NCBI RefSeq assembly: GCF_019396345.1
Contig: NZ_JAHKRM010000007.1
Location: 186,001 to 250,000 of the forward strand
DNA length: 64,000 nucleotides
Direction of reading: 5' to 3'
Source of the DNA: Nonomuraea guangzhouensis
Lineage (GTDB): Bacteria > Actinomycetota > Actinomycetes > Streptosporangiales > Streptosporangiaceae
The position numbers and the translations under genes were made by a program. Below, piece after piece: positions 18,455 through 27,611 of the stretch. Positions within the stretch are counted from its first letter, which is position 1, and each line of letters starts with the position of its first letter. A model generated the notes under the pieces. It saw nothing but the letters and a program-made list of their open reading frames with translations. It ran no database searches and had not been told where the DNA came from.

Positions 18455-19275
18455 CCCGCCGCCCACCCCTGCTGACGCACCTCTTCCTGCTCATCGGGGG
18501 AGTGGCCTGGCTCTACCCGTTCGCGTGGACGCTGGGCAGCTCGCTCAAGAGCACCGACGAGTTCTTCGGCCGCGGCCTGAACCCGCTGCCCGGCACACCG
18601 CTGTGGTCCAACTACGGGCAGGCCTGGCAGGGGGCGTCCTTCGGCCAGTATTTCCTCAACACGCTGACCATCACCGTCTGCACGGTGGTCATCACCCTGC
18701 TCGTCACCGCCATGGCCGGGTACACGCTGGCCCGCACCGAGTTTCCCGGCAAGGGGCTCGTCCTGGTCGCGGTGGCCGGGACGGTGTTCCTGCCCCATGG
18801 GTACACCATCATCCCGATCTTCGACATCATGGACGCGCTCGGCCTGCTCAACAGCTTGTGGTCGATCATCATCGTGCAGTCCGCCGGCGGGATCGTCTTC
18901 GGCACCTTCCTGTTCATGGGCTACTTCCGGGCGATCGACCGCTCCCTGGAAGACGCCGCCCGCGTCGACGGGGCCAACTTCCACCAGGTCTTCTGGCGGA
19001 TCATGCTGCCGCTGTCCGGGCCGATGCTGGCCACGGTCGGGCTGTTCACCGCCATCTCGGCGTGGAACAGCTTCTTCATCCCGCTCGTGTTCACCCTCGC
19101 CCGTCCCGAACTGCGGACGCTCGGGGTCGGCATGTACGCCTTCATCGGCGAGAACTCCACCGACTGGACGCTCCTGTGCGCCGGCTCCGTGATCACCCTC
19201 GCTCCCATCATCGCCATCTTCCTGGTGCTGCAGCGATTCTTCGTGAACGGGCTGGCCGGCGCGGTCAAGCAGTGA
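18451..19275 (+). CDS. sugar ABC transporter permease (MalG-like)
   Basis: A 274-residue membrane protein, second permease of the sugar importer. The EAA loop is SLEDAARVDGANFHQVFWRIMLP. Hydrophobic segments begin with HLFLLIGGVAWLYPFAWTLG. The ATG overlaps the stop of the upstream permease (ATGA). It ends the plus-strand operon; its last 11 bp overlap the convergent MBL-fold gene, so the two transcripts collide without an intervening terminator. Confidence 0.93.
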   Translation: MTRRPPLLTHLFLLIGGVAWLYPFAWTLGSSLKSTDEFFGRGLNPLPGTPLWSNYGQAWQGASFGQYFLNTLTITVCTVVITLLVTAMAGYTLARTEFPGKGLVLVAVAGTVFLPHGYTIIPIFDIMDALGLLNSLWSIIIVQSAGGIVFGTFLFMGYFRAIDRSLEDAARVDGANFHQVFWRIMLPLSGPMLATVGLFTAISAWNSFFIPLVFTLARPELRTLGVGMYAFIGENSTDWTLLCAGSVITLAPIIAIFLVLQRFFVNGLAGAVKQ

Positions 19276-20290
19276 CAGAAGGGGCGCGCAACCGCGGTGT
19301 GTCCTCGTAGAGGCGGTAGGTGGCCAGGATGTTGAGCCGGTGCAGGTCGCGGCAGAGGAGGAGCATGCCCTGCTGGGCGGCCCCCTGCGGCACCGGGTAA
19401 CGGGCGAGGGCGGCCGCCAGTTCGGGGTCGAGGCGCTCGGCCCACGGGTCGGTGCAGGCGGCGAACGTCTCCTCCAGGCCGCGACCCGCCGCCACGCTTG
19501 CCCGCACCTCGTCGTGCAGTCGCTCGAGGTAGCCGATGAGATCGTCCACCGCAGCCGGCCCGGCTCCCATCGGGCCGTGCCCGGGAACGACGGTCTCCAG
19601 GTCGGGCAGGGCCTCGCGCATCCGGCGCAGCGACCCCAGGTACGGTTCGGGGCCGCCCTGGAGCAGCATGGGGGCTATGCCCGCGTGGCTGAGGAAGTTG
19701 CCGGTCCAGGCGGTGCGGGCGTCGGGGACGTAGACGACGGTGTCGCCCGGCCCGTTGCCCGGACCGAAGTGGTGGAGCTGGACGATCCGGCCTCCGAGGT
19801 CGATCTCGGCGTAGGAGTCGAACGTCAGGTCCGGTCCGCGCCAGGTGGTGACCTCGTCCAGCAGCGCGGCGTCGCCGTACATGTTGGCTGACCGGGTCTG
19901 CTTCTCGTAGGCCAGATCGGTCATGTTCGCCTTGTTGACCCTGGACGAGACGACCACGACCTGGTCGGGGAAGGCGGCGTTGCCGAAGGTGTGGTCGCCG
20001 TGGTAGGTCGTGTTGACCAGGTAGCGCAGCGGCCGGCCGGTGAGGCCCGCGGCGGTGGCCTGGATCTTGACCGATACGTCGGGGGTGATCCCGGCGTCGA
20101 TCACCAGGGCCGCGTCCCGCCCCGCGACCACTCCGTTGTTGTCCTTGGGCGGAAGGTTGGCCATGAGTGCCCACACGCCCGGCGCGAGTTCGTGTGGCAC
20201 CAGCTCCAGGCCGACCGGTGACAGGTTCGGCCCGCCGTAACCCTTGGGGCGCTCGGCGATCTCGCGCTCCGGGATGTGTGATGTCGACAT
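19265..20290 (-). CDS. MBL-fold metallo-hydrolase with variant metal motif
   Basis: A 341-residue metallo-beta-lactamase-fold protein. The usual HxHxDH motif reads TYHGDH (in NTTYHGDHTFGN), so the first His is replaced by Thr. Other fold features remain: LVIDAGITPD, the TGNFLSHAG region, and VVPGHGPMG with its late His. No signal peptide is seen, so the protein is probably cytoplasmic. The substrate is unknown; a hydrolase acting on a thioester, ester or lactone would fit the fold. It closes the minus-strand group of an M24-like protein and an HXXEE-like membrane protein, 36 bp after the latter. Loss of one His may leave a mono-metal site. Confidence 0.8.
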   Translation of the reverse strand: MSTSHIPEREIAERPKGYGGPNLSPVGLELVPHELAPGVWALMANLPPKDNNGVVAGRDAALVIDAGITPDVSVKIQATAAGLTGRPLRYLVNTTYHGDHTFGNAAFPDQVVVVSSRVNKANMTDLAYEKQTRSANMYGDAALLDEVTTWRGPDLTFDSYAEIDLGGRIVQLHHFGPGNGPGDTVVYVPDARTAWTGNFLSHAGIAPMLLQGGPEPYLGSLRRMREALPDLETVVPGHGPMGAGPAAVDDLIGYLERLHDEVRASVAAGRGLEETFAACTDPWAERLDPELAAALARYPVPQGAAQQGMLLLCRDLHRLNILATYRLYEDTPRLRAPSVTA

Positions 20291-20326
20291 GTCGATTTCC
20301 TTTCGTTCGGTTTCCAGCGAAATTGA

Positions 20327-20914
20327 TCAGACGGAGACGGCTACCGGCCGGGCCTCGGCCACCTGGGGGAGAGCGGCCGTCCAGAGGCGGTGTACGAGGA
20401 TCGGGCCGATCACCCAGTAGCCGAGCGAGGTGACAATGCCGGGAAAGGCGAGGTCGCCCGCGACCAGGTCGTAAATGGGGTGGCCGATGGCGTTGCCCAT
20501 CGCGCCCATGATCGCGAAGAACCAGGCGATGAGCAGTGGCACGCGCCAGCCGCGGTAGATGGCGAGCGCGCCCATGGCGAAGGCGGCGTAGGAGATCATG
20601 TTGATCCAGACGAACAGGGGGAGGGACATGGCCTGCGCGCCGAAGACCTCGGTCGGCCAGCGCCGGTTGAACCCGTTCATGAACTCCTCCCCGAAGTGCA
20701 GAAACTGCCAGGCCAGGCCGATGAGGTAGATCGGCAGCACCCGGGAGGGGTCGGGGAGCCTGCGGTCGGTGGTGGCCAGGTGACAGCCGTAGGCGATCAC
20801 CATGGCCGGGATGAAGGTCAGCCACAGCGCCAGTCCGGGCGACAGGTAGGCGAACACCACGATCAGCGCGGTGGCCAGGACGCCGGCGGCGACAGCGGAA
20901 CGGTGGCGGGTCAT
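20327..20914 (-). CDS. HXXEE-type integral membrane protein
   Basis: A 195-residue protein with about five hydrophobic segments and the motif LHFGEEF (H-x-x-E-E) at about residues 72-78, followed by GNAIGHPIYDL. This pattern matches the HXXEE-domain membrane proteins, whose function is unknown; the conserved His and Glu residues suggest a metal site inside the membrane. The ATG overlaps the stop of the upstream M24-like gene (ATGA), so the two are translationally coupled. Confidence 0.75.
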   Translation of the reverse strand: MTRHRSAVAAGVLATALIVVFAYLSPGLALWLTFIPAMVIAYGCHLATTDRRLPDPSRVLPIYLIGLAWQFLHFGEEFMNGFNRRWPTEVFGAQAMSLPLFVWINMISYAAFAMGALAIYRGWRVPLLIAWFFAIMGAMGNAIGHPIYDLVAGDLAFPGIVTSLGYWVIGPILVHRLWTAALPQVAEARPVAVSV

Positions 20915-22140
20915 CGGGTGCTCCTCATGAGGTGGGTGGTGATGGTGTTGAGCTCGATCGGCGCGTCCTCGCCGACCACGACGGTGCCGCCGACGTGGAC
21001 CAGGCGGCGGCCGTGGACGCAGTTGGGCGCGAAGGCGAACGTCATGCCCGGCCTGAGCGGCAGGTCGGAGCCGATGGTGGGCTGCTCGGCGAGCAGCCCG
21101 TAGCGCGCGCTCTGCGGCAGCGTGCCGATTCCGGCGCCGGATCCGCCCGCCGCTCCGCAGGGATTGACGGCGTGCACGAGGGGGTACGCGTGCCAGCCGC
21201 CCCCTTCCTGGAGCGGGCGCTCCATCTCGGTCACGACCTCGCCGAACGTGTGCCCGGGACGCAGGACCGCCAGCCCCGCCTCGTAGGAGGCCCGGGCCGC
21301 CAGCGCCGCCGACTCCACGTCGGGATGGACGTCGCCGACCGCGATGGCCAGCCGTTGCCGGGTCTCCCGCATGCCGTACGAGCCGGCGATCTCGGCCAGG
21401 AGCAGATCGCCGTCCTCGATCACGCGTGACGCCTGCGGCCGGTACGACCACGCGGGCGGGCCGCAGGAGACGAACTCCTTGCCCGACACGATCAGCATGC
21501 CCGGCGCCACGGCACCCCGCCGCAGGGATTCGGCGATGCCCGCCGCGTACACCGACGCCTCGGTGACGCCGGGCCGTACCGCCGCCAGCATGGCCCGGGC
21601 CATCGCCTCGCCGATGGCGGCCGCGTGGCCGATGACCGCGAGCTCCTCCGCGGACTGGCTCAGCGCGCGCCGCACGAAGGCCGCCTCAACCGGCTTGAAG
21701 GTCACCTGCGGGAACTGCTGGAGCACCGCCGACCACAGCGTGTACGGCACGAGCGGGTCGGCGTGGAAAGGCGGGCACGGTTCGAGACCGAGCACGCCGA
21801 TCGCCGACCTGCCGAGCCCGTGCGCACGCAGCACCTCCGCCACGCCGTGCGCGTGCTTGGCGACGAGCACGTTCTCCGGCCTGATCCACACCGCGTCGCC
21901 GCGCCTGCTCGCGTCGAGGTGCTCGCCGAGCCGCGCGGGCGAGCGGACCAGGGCGATCGGCTCGTCTGCGCGGGGAAAGACGACGATCGCCCCGGGACGG
22001 TCGTTGGTGAAGTACACATCCGGCGCCCACTCCGCCCCGCTGTGGACGATGAGCGCGTCGACGCCCTCGGCATCCATCAGCTCCCTGGCGAGATCCCAGC
22101 GCCGGTCCCGTTCGGCCGGCGAGTAGGTGGGAAGATCCAT
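20911..22140 (-). CDS. M24-fold (creatinase/prolidase-like) protein with degenerate metal ligands
   Basis: A 409-residue pita-bread-fold protein: an N-terminal creatinase-like domain (about residues 1-150), then the M24 catalytic domain. The five metal ligands of true M24 peptidases are not conserved. The two Asp positions fall on Glu (LLLAEIAGS, MRETRQR), the Glu of the usual IEP motif is Ala (FAFAPN), and the last Glu falls in a Gly-Gly (VGGTVVVG). A His remains in LVHAVNP. Creatinase uses this fold without metal, so a metal-independent hydrolase or a non-catalytic role is more likely than an aminopeptidase. It is divergent from the LAL regulator and is the first gene of a three-gene group. 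Confidence 0.78.
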   Translation of the reverse strand: MDLPTYSPAERDRRWDLARELMDAEGVDALIVHSGAEWAPDVYFTNDRPGAIVVFPRADEPIALVRSPARLGEHLDASRRGDAVWIRPENVLVAKHAHGVAEVLRAHGLGRSAIGVLGLEPCPPFHADPLVPYTLWSAVLQQFPQVTFKPVEAAFVRRALSQSAEELAVIGHAAAIGEAMARAMLAAVRPGVTEASVYAAGIAESLRRGAVAPGMLIVSGKEFVSCGPPAWSYRPQASRVIEDGDLLLAEIAGSYGMRETRQRLAIAVGDVHPDVESAALAARASYEAGLAVLRPGHTFGEVVTEMERPLQEGGGWHAYPLVHAVNPCGAAGGSGAGIGTLPQSARYGLLAEQPTIGSDLPLRPGMTFAFAPNCVHGRRLVHVGGTVVVGEDAPIELNTITTHLMRSTR

Positions 22141-22178
22141 GCCGACGACGCTAGGGCGGCGCCGCCCGGCCGGAATCT

Positions 22179-22188
22179 GTCACGTGAC
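22179..22188. promoter_or_regulatory. palindrome GTCACGTGAC between divergent M24-like and LuxR genes
   Basis: A perfect 10-bp palindrome in the 96-bp divergent gap, with a further half-site GGTCAC about 25 bp on toward the LuxR start. It could be the operator of the LAL regulator or another regulator. It rests on sequence symmetry and position only. Confidence 0.4.
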
Positions 22189-22236
22189 CAGCCGTCCCGC
22201 GACGGGCATAGGTCACAGGCTCAATAAGATCGTCCC

Positions 22237-25008
22237 GTGCTGTACGGGCGTGTGGCGGAAACCGATCGAATAGACCATGTGCTGGCAGAGGCCAGGGACG
22301 GCCGAAGCGGCGTCCTGGTGCTGCGCGGGCCCGCCGGAATCGGCAAGTCGGCGCTGCTCGAACACGCGGCGGGGACGGCTGCGGCCTTGGGCATGCGAAC
22401 CGTGCGCGGGGTGGGCATCGAGAGCGAGACCGAGATGGTGTTCGCCGCGCTCCACCTGCTGCTGCGGTCCGGGCTCGACCGCCTCGACCGGCTTCCGGCC
22501 CCGCAGGCGGACGCGCTCAGGGGGGCTTTCGGGCTGGCTCCTTCCCGTGAGGCCGACCGTTTCCTGGTCGGTCTCGGCGCCCTGACCCTGCTGTCCGAGC
22601 TCGCCGGCGACGGCCTGCTGTGCCTGGTCGACGACGCGCAGTGGCTGGACCGCTCCTCGGCCGACGCCCTGCTCTTCGCCGCACGGCGGCTGGAAGCTGA
22701 AGGGGTGGCGCTGATCCTTTCAGCGCGGGACGGCAGCCACGGTTTCCGGCCGACCGGCCTGCCCGAGATACGGCTCGGCGGCCTCGGCCCGGAGACCGCG
22801 GCCATGCTGCTGGGCGAGACCGCCGGGACGCTGGCGCCGCACGTCAGGGACCGGGTCCTCGCCGAGAGCGAGGGAAACCCGCTCGCGCTCATCGAGCTGC
22901 CCGCGGCGCTCACCCCTGATCAGCGGGCCGGGCACGTCACCCCGCTGGCCTACCACCTGGGCCCGCTTCCGCTCACCGGCCGGATGCAGGAGGCGTTCCA
23001 GACGCAGATCCACGCGCTGCCCGAAACCGCCCAGACCCTGCTGCTGGTGGCGGCCGCGGAGAGCACCGGCGACCTCACCGTCATCCTCGGGGCCGCGCGG
23101 CGGCTGGGCATCCGCGCCGACGCCGTCGAGCCGGGGGAGCAGAGCGGGCTCATCCGCGTCGTGGACGGGGAGCTCACCTTCCGCCATCCGCTGATCAGGG
23201 CGGCCGCCTACCAGGGAGCGCCGTTCACCAGGCGCCTGGCCGCGCACCGGGCCTTGGCGGACGCTCTCGACGGCGCCGTCGACGGCGGCCGGCACGACGA
23301 TGCCCGGGCCTGGCATCTCGCCGCCGCCTGCACCGGACCCGACGAAATCGTCGCCGCCGAGCTGGACCAGGCGGCCGAACGGGCCAGGCGCAGAAGCGGC
23401 CACGCCGCCACGACCGCGGCCTACCGCCGCGCGGCACAGCTCTCTCCGGAACCACGCGACCAGGTGCGACGGCTGATCAGCTCCGCCGAGGCCGCGATGG
23501 ACGCCGGTCAGCTCCTGCAGGGCCGCGCGCTGGCCGACCGCGCGGCGCTGCTCACCGACGATCCGCACGAGCACGCCAGACTCGCCGGGGTACGCGCGGC
23601 CATCGAGTTCGAACAGGGTTCGCCGAGCGTCGCGCACGGCATCCTCATGACCGCCGCCGCCCCCGTCTCGGCCGCGGACCCGACCAGGGCCGCGTCCATG
23701 CTGCTCGAAGCCGTACGCGACGCCTGGTTCGCCGGTGCGCCCGAGCTGGCCAGGCAGGGCGTCGACCGCGTCCACGCGCTGGCCCTGCCGTCCGGGCACC
23801 ACCTCCAGCCGGTCATCTCGGCGATGACCGGCCTGGCCGCCCTCCTGGCGGGCGATGCCACCCGCGGGCTGGTGCCCATCCACGCGGCACTCGCCGACGC
23901 CCGGCGATCGCAGCCGGGCACGCCCGGAGACCGGCTCATCATCGCCTCGATGGCGTTCATGGTGGGCGACGACGAGACGTCCATGGACCTGGGCGCCCGC
24001 CTGGTCGACGACTGCCGGGCCCAGGGGATGATCGGCTGGCTGCCGCACGCGCTGCAGAACCTCGCCACCAGCCAGCTCTACCTCGGCCGGTTCCGGGACG
24101 CGCGGGCGTCGGCCACCGAAGCCGTGCGCATCGCCGACGACACCGGGCAGCATCACCGCGTCGATCACCTGCAGGGGATACTCGCCTGGCTCGCCGCGGT
24201 CCACGGCGACGACCGCGCCTGCGCGGAGCTCACCGGCCGCGTCCGAGCTCATGCCACCGACCACGGCAACGTGTCGAGCCTGGCATGGGCGGTCTGGGCA
24301 GAGGGCCTGCACGCCCTCGGGCAGGGCAGGGCGCAGGCAGCCCTGGAGCAGTTGGCGGCCGGCATCACCGGCACCGTCCCCCACCAGCTCACGACCACCC
24401 TGTTCGTGCCGGACCTGGTGGAGGCGGCGGTCCGATGCGAGCAGGCCGATCGGGCCAGGGCGCCGCTCGCCAGATTCGACGAGTGGGCCACGGCAACCAG
24501 GCAGCCCTGGGCGCGCGCGGTCGCCCTGCGCTGCAGAGCGCTGAGCGCCGTCTCGGAGGAGGAGACGGAAGCTCACTACGCCGAGGCCGTCAGCGTGCAC
24601 CTGAACGGAGGGCGGCCGTTCGAGGAAGCCCGCACCAAACTGCTGTTCGGCGAGTGGCTACGCAGAAACCGGCGCAAGGCCGAGGCCAGGGTCCATCTCA
24701 GGCAGGCGCTGGACACGTTCGACCGCGCCGGGGCCGTCCCCTGGGCGGCCCGTGCCCGTGCCGAACTGCGCGCCACGGGAGAGGCGACCGCTGACATGCA
24801 GGCGGCGGGCGCGGCGGGCCTGCTGACCCCGCAGGAACTGCAGATCGTCCGGCTGGCCGCGCAGGGCGCCACGAACCGCGACATCGGCGCGCAGCTCTTC
24901 CTGAGCCCGCGCACTGTGGGCTACCACCTGCACAAGGCGTTCCCCAAGCTCGGCGTAGCCGCCAGAACCGAACTCGCCCGGCTCGACCTCGGCGATCGAA
25001 GCAGCTGA
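22237..25008 (+). CDS. LuxR family regulator of the LAL type (AAA ATPase + HTH)
   Basis: A 923-residue regulator. The N-terminal ATPase has Walker A GPAGIGKS (residues 31-38) and Walker B LLCLVDDAQ (about 127-135). The middle is a long TPR-like helical region. The C-terminal LuxR helix-turn-helix reads LLTPQELQIVRLAAQGATNR, then DIGAQLFLSPRTVGYHLHKA. It starts with GTG at 22237, 96 bp from the divergent M24-like operon, which it may activate. Large ATP-dependent LuxR regulators of this type are common in actinomycete sugar and secondary-metabolite loci. Confidence 0.93.
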   Translation: MLYGRVAETDRIDHVLAEARDGRSGVLVLRGPAGIGKSALLEHAAGTAAALGMRTVRGVGIESETEMVFAALHLLLRSGLDRLDRLPAPQADALRGAFGLAPSREADRFLVGLGALTLLSELAGDGLLCLVDDAQWLDRSSADALLFAARRLEAEGVALILSARDGSHGFRPTGLPEIRLGGLGPETAAMLLGETAGTLAPHVRDRVLAESEGNPLALIELPAALTPDQRAGHVTPLAYHLGPLPLTGRMQEAFQTQIHALPETAQTLLLVAAAESTGDLTVILGAARRLGIRADAVEPGEQSGLIRVVDGELTFRHPLIRAAAYQGAPFTRRLAAHRALADALDGAVDGGRHDDARAWHLAAACTGPDEIVAAELDQAAERARRRSGHAATTAAYRRAAQLSPEPRDQVRRLISSAEAAMDAGQLLQGRALADRAALLTDDPHEHARLAGVRAAIEFEQGSPSVAHGILMTAAAPVSAADPTRAASMLLEAVRDAWFAGAPELARQGVDRVHALALPSGHHLQPVISAMTGLAALLAGDATRGLVPIHAALADARRSQPGTPGDRLIIASMAFMVGDDETSMDLGARLVDDCRAQGMIGWLPHALQNLATSQLYLGRFRDARASATEAVRIADDTGQHHRVDHLQGILAWLAAVHGDDRACAELTGRVRAHATDHGNVSSLAWAVWAEGLHALGQGRAQAALEQLAAGITGTVPHQLTTTLFVPDLVEAAVRCEQADRARAPLARFDEWATATRQPWARAVALRCRALSAVSEEETEAHYAEAVSVHLNGGRPFEEARTKLLFGEWLRRNRRKAEARVHLRQALDTFDRAGAVPWAARARAELRATGEATADMQAAGAAGLLTPQELQIVRLAAQGATNRDIGAQLFLSPRTVGYHLHKAFPKLGVAARTELARLDLGDRSS

Positions 25009-25207
25009 CGGCTGCTCCGGAGCACTACGTGCCCGGACCGCAATTCGAGCTCGCTGGTCCGCAATCTCCTGCATCGACTTCATGACCACCTGCGCCCTAC
25101 GTTTGCCGTTTGATCGGCATCGCGTGTGGCGAGGCGAAGGCCCGCTGCCGCCGACCTCGCGCATTGCGCGCCTTCCTTCTCGTTCCCGCGCAGATACTGG
25201 AGTTCGC
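25009..25207. other. gap with a spaced GGWCCGCAAT direct repeat
   Basis: This 199-bp gap between the LuxR gene and the DUF2306 gene holds GGACCGCAAT (25035-25044) and GGTCCGCAAT (25056-25065), exactly 21 bp apart, so they lie on one face of the helix. They could be a regulator site for the downstream membrane-protein gene. I see no gene here. Confidence 0.35.
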
Positions 25208-25903
25208 GTGTCCACTACGACCATGTCACGGGCCGTTCGCCGCCGCTGGTGGTGGACCCTGTGGAGTCTTCTCACCGTGCTCGCGATCGGCATCACGGCC
25301 TACTTCGTTCCGCCGTACCTGGTCGGCAACACGAACATTCCGGGCCTCGACATGACCATCCCGGGCTACTACACGAGTCTCGTGATCCATGGGGTGCCGG
25401 CCGGCCTGGCGCTTCTCATCGGGCCGTGGCAGTTCGTGCCGCGGTTGCGGGCCCGTTTCCCCCGGGCGCATCGGATGGCGGGGCGGGTGTACCTGATCTC
25501 GGTCGTCGCCGCCGCGATGGCGGCGCTCTACTCCGCCGCGGTGACGCCGAGCGGCTTCACGTTGCAGGTCGCGTTCTTCGGGCTGGTCGTGGTGTGGTTG
25601 TACACGGCTGCCCAGGCGTATCGGGCGATCCGCCGCGGTGAGGTGCAGGTGCACCGGATCTGGATGGTCCGCAACTACGCGTTCACCTTCGCCGCCGTGA
25701 CTCTGCGGCTCTACCAGCTGGTCGGGCTGCAGCTGATGAGCGTCATGCCGTCACTGGAATACAGCGCTGTCTACGAGTCGAGCGCGTGGCTGTCCCTGCT
25801 GGGCAATGTGCTGGTCGCGGAGTACTTCATCGTTCAGCGCACGCTGGCACCGCTGGCCCGGCGGCGGTCGTCGGAACCGGCCGAGGCTCTAGCGCAGCAG
25901 TGA
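25208..25903 (+). CDS. DUF2306 membrane protein
   Basis: A 231-residue protein with about six hydrophobic segments: TLWSLLTVLAIGITAYFVP, the LVIHGVPAGLALLIGPWQF region, and further helices between about residues 95 and 215. Features of the DUF2306 family are LLIGPWQFVPRLRARFPRAHRMAGRVYL and EVQVHRIWMVRNYAFTFAAVTLR, with conserved His/Arg positions reminiscent of membrane haem proteins. Function unknown. The GTG at 25208 was chosen because GGAG lies 5 bp upstream; an ATG at 25223 is the alternative. The 3' end overlaps the convergent tetR gene by 15 bp. Confidence 0.75.
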   Translation: MSTTTMSRAVRRRWWWTLWSLLTVLAIGITAYFVPPYLVGNTNIPGLDMTIPGYYTSLVIHGVPAGLALLIGPWQFVPRLRARFPRAHRMAGRVYLISVVAAAMAALYSAAVTPSGFTLQVAFFGLVVVWLYTAAQAYRAIRRGEVQVHRIWMVRNYAFTFAAVTLRLYQLVGLQLMSVMPSLEYSAVYESSAWLSLLGNVLVAEYFIVQRTLAPLARRRSSEPAEALAQQ

Positions 25904-26530
25904 ATCGACCTCGTCGGCGTACAGCAGCGCGACGTCGATGCCCATGCCGGTGAAGTGGCCGGCGAGTTCGAGGGACAGCACGCCGTGCAGCCGGGTCCAG
26001 AAAGTCATGGCCTGGCGCAGGACGGCCGCCGGCGCTGTGGGATCAGGCGACCAGTGCCGGTGGCTGTCGAGGTGAGTGCCGAAAGGGGTTTCCGGCGATG
26101 GGATGTCCGCCTTGCGGTAGGCGCCGATCAGGACGGCCATGATCTCCTGCGACATCGCGACGGTGTCGGCGGGCGCCTGATAGCCGGGTACGGGTGTGCC
26201 GTAGATCAGCAGGTACCGGTGGGGATCGCTCAGGGCCCACACGCGTACGACGTGAGCCAGCGCGGCGATGTCGGCGCCGGAGTCGTACGCCTCGCGAACG
26301 GCGTCGGCGAGGCTGCGGTAGGCATCCCTGATGAGCGCCGTGATCAGCTCGTCGCGACTGGCGAAGTAGCGGTAGAGGGCCGGGCCGCTCATGCCCAGAT
26401 GCTTGGCGATCGCCTTGAGCGACAACGCTGACACGCCCGTGGCGGCGATCTGCTGCCAGGCGTGCTGTTTGATCTCGGCTTGCACTTGCGCCCGGTAGCG
26501 CTCGCGCGGGCTCACCACATCGCCGTCCAT
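25889..26530 (-). CDS. TetR family regulator (WHG-type C-terminal domain)
   Basis: A 213-residue regulator. HTH: ALSLKAIAKHLGMSGPALYR, then YFASRDELITALIRDAYRSL (about residues 34-73). The C-terminal domain resembles the TetR_C_33/WHG group (SDPHRYLLIYGTPVPGYQAP). It is convergent with the DUF2306 gene and divergent from the AraC regulator. The likely target is the DUF2306 gene or its own promoter. Confidence 0.88.
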   Translation of the reverse strand: MDGDVVSPRERYRAQVQAEIKQHAWQQIAATGVSALSLKAIAKHLGMSGPALYRYFASRDELITALIRDAYRSLADAVREAYDSGADIAALAHVVRVWALSDPHRYLLIYGTPVPGYQAPADTVAMSQEIMAVLIGAYRKADIPSPETPFGTHLDSHRHWSPDPTAPAAVLRQAMTFWTRLHGVLSLELAGHFTGMGIDVALLYADEVDSLLR

Positions 26531-26587
26531 GGGTCAGCCTCTCCGGTCCCGTGCGCCACCTCGAGTTAGAGGCTATCACCATCGCGA

Positions 26588-26617
26588 TTGACGAAAACTT
26601 AGAGCCAGTTATAGGAT
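26588..26617 (+). promoter_or_regulatory. candidate sigma70-type promoter for the araC-like gene
   Basis: TTGACG (26588-26593), 18 bp, TAGGAT (26612-26617), in the AT-richer gap between the divergent tetR and araC genes. TATAGG overlapping the -10 gives a 16-bp alternative. Prediction only. Confidence 0.45.
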
Positions 26618-26696
26618 GTAACGAAAGCGACCTGGCGTAACGCGATGGCTGCGCGTGCGCCGATCGTCACCCCGTACTGGAGAAGTGGTCTCGCTG

Positions 26697-27578
26697 ATGC
26701 GACGTGAATCGCGCTTCGACATGGGCGGATACGCCGGCCTGGACCTGGACCGGTTCGTCCGCCGATCGTTGTGCAGCTGGGAACGGCCCGGATGGCGCTC
26801 GCTGCTCGTCCAGAAGTTCGAGCACCTCGAGGCCGCCGGTGAGATGGTCATGCCGGCCTCGGCCGACACACACCTGTGGCTGATCACCGGCGGCGCCGGC
26901 CGGTTGCACATCGACACCGGCGAAGGCTGGCGGACCACGCCCATCGCGCCGGGTGAGATCGGGATGGCCACACCGGGCGTACAGACTCGCCTCCGGTACG
27001 AGACCACGGCGCCGATGCACTCGATCCACGTCCATCTCCCCGGAGACGTGGTCGCCCGGGCGGCCGCCGAACTCGGTGGCCCGGCACCCCCGGGGCGGGA
27101 GCCGGCCCCGGGCAGCGACGAACTGATCGGCGCGGTGCTCAAGTCGCTGGCCGCCGCCACCGCGGCGGGTGCGGACGAGCTCTATGCCGAGGCGGCCGCG
27201 CGGTTCCTGGTGGTGCACCTGGCGATCCGCGAAGGCCGGCGAGGCTCGGCGGACGGTACGCGGCGTGAGGACGTCCGGGTGCGCAAGGCCATCGCGTACA
27301 TGCACGACCGGTTGAGTGAGCCGGTGCGTCTGGCGGAGCTGGCCGAGGAAGCGCGGTTGAGCCCTTATCACTTCCTGCGGGTGTTCAAGCAGGCGACGGG
27401 AGAAACCCCTGGCCGGTACCTCGCCCGGCTGCGTATCGCGCACGCGACGCACCTTCTGGAGAGGGGAATGACGGTGAGCCAGGTGGCTCGGCGTTGTGGT
27501 TTCAGCAGTCCCGGGCACCTGTCGTCGGCGTTCCTGCGGGTGACCGGGGTGCGGCCCTCAGCGGTGCTGGCCAAGTAG
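26697..27578 (+). CDS. AraC family transcriptional regulator
   Basis: A 293-residue regulator. The N-terminal cupin-like ligand domain (GEMVMPASADTHLWLITGG to about residue 115) is followed by a C-terminal AraC double helix-turn-helix: RLAELAEEARLSPYHFLRVF, KQATGETPGRYLARLRIAHA, and SQVARRCGFSSPGHLSSAFL. The start is uncertain; the ATG at 26697 was chosen, with GTG alternatives upstream. It lies 33 bp before an MDR oxidoreductase gene, which it probably controls. Confidence 0.88.
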   Translation: MRRESRFDMGGYAGLDLDRFVRRSLCSWERPGWRSLLVQKFEHLEAAGEMVMPASADTHLWLITGGAGRLHIDTGEGWRTTPIAPGEIGMATPGVQTRLRYETTAPMHSIHVHLPGDVVARAAAELGGPAPPGREPAPGSDELIGAVLKSLAAATAAGADELYAEAAARFLVVHLAIREGRRGSADGTRREDVRVRKAIAYMHDRLSEPVRLAELAEEARLSPYHFLRVFKQATGETPGRYLARLRIAHATHLLERGMTVSQVARRCGFSSPGHLSSAFLRVTGVRPSAVLAK

Positions 27579-27611
27579 CACGTGACAAGAAATCCTACGG
27601 AGGAGCCTTCG

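Noticed and set aside
19265-20290. MBL-fold gene as a beta-lactamase resistance gene
   Set aside because: No signal peptide and the HxHxDH motif is altered; MBL fold alone does not indicate lactam hydrolysis.
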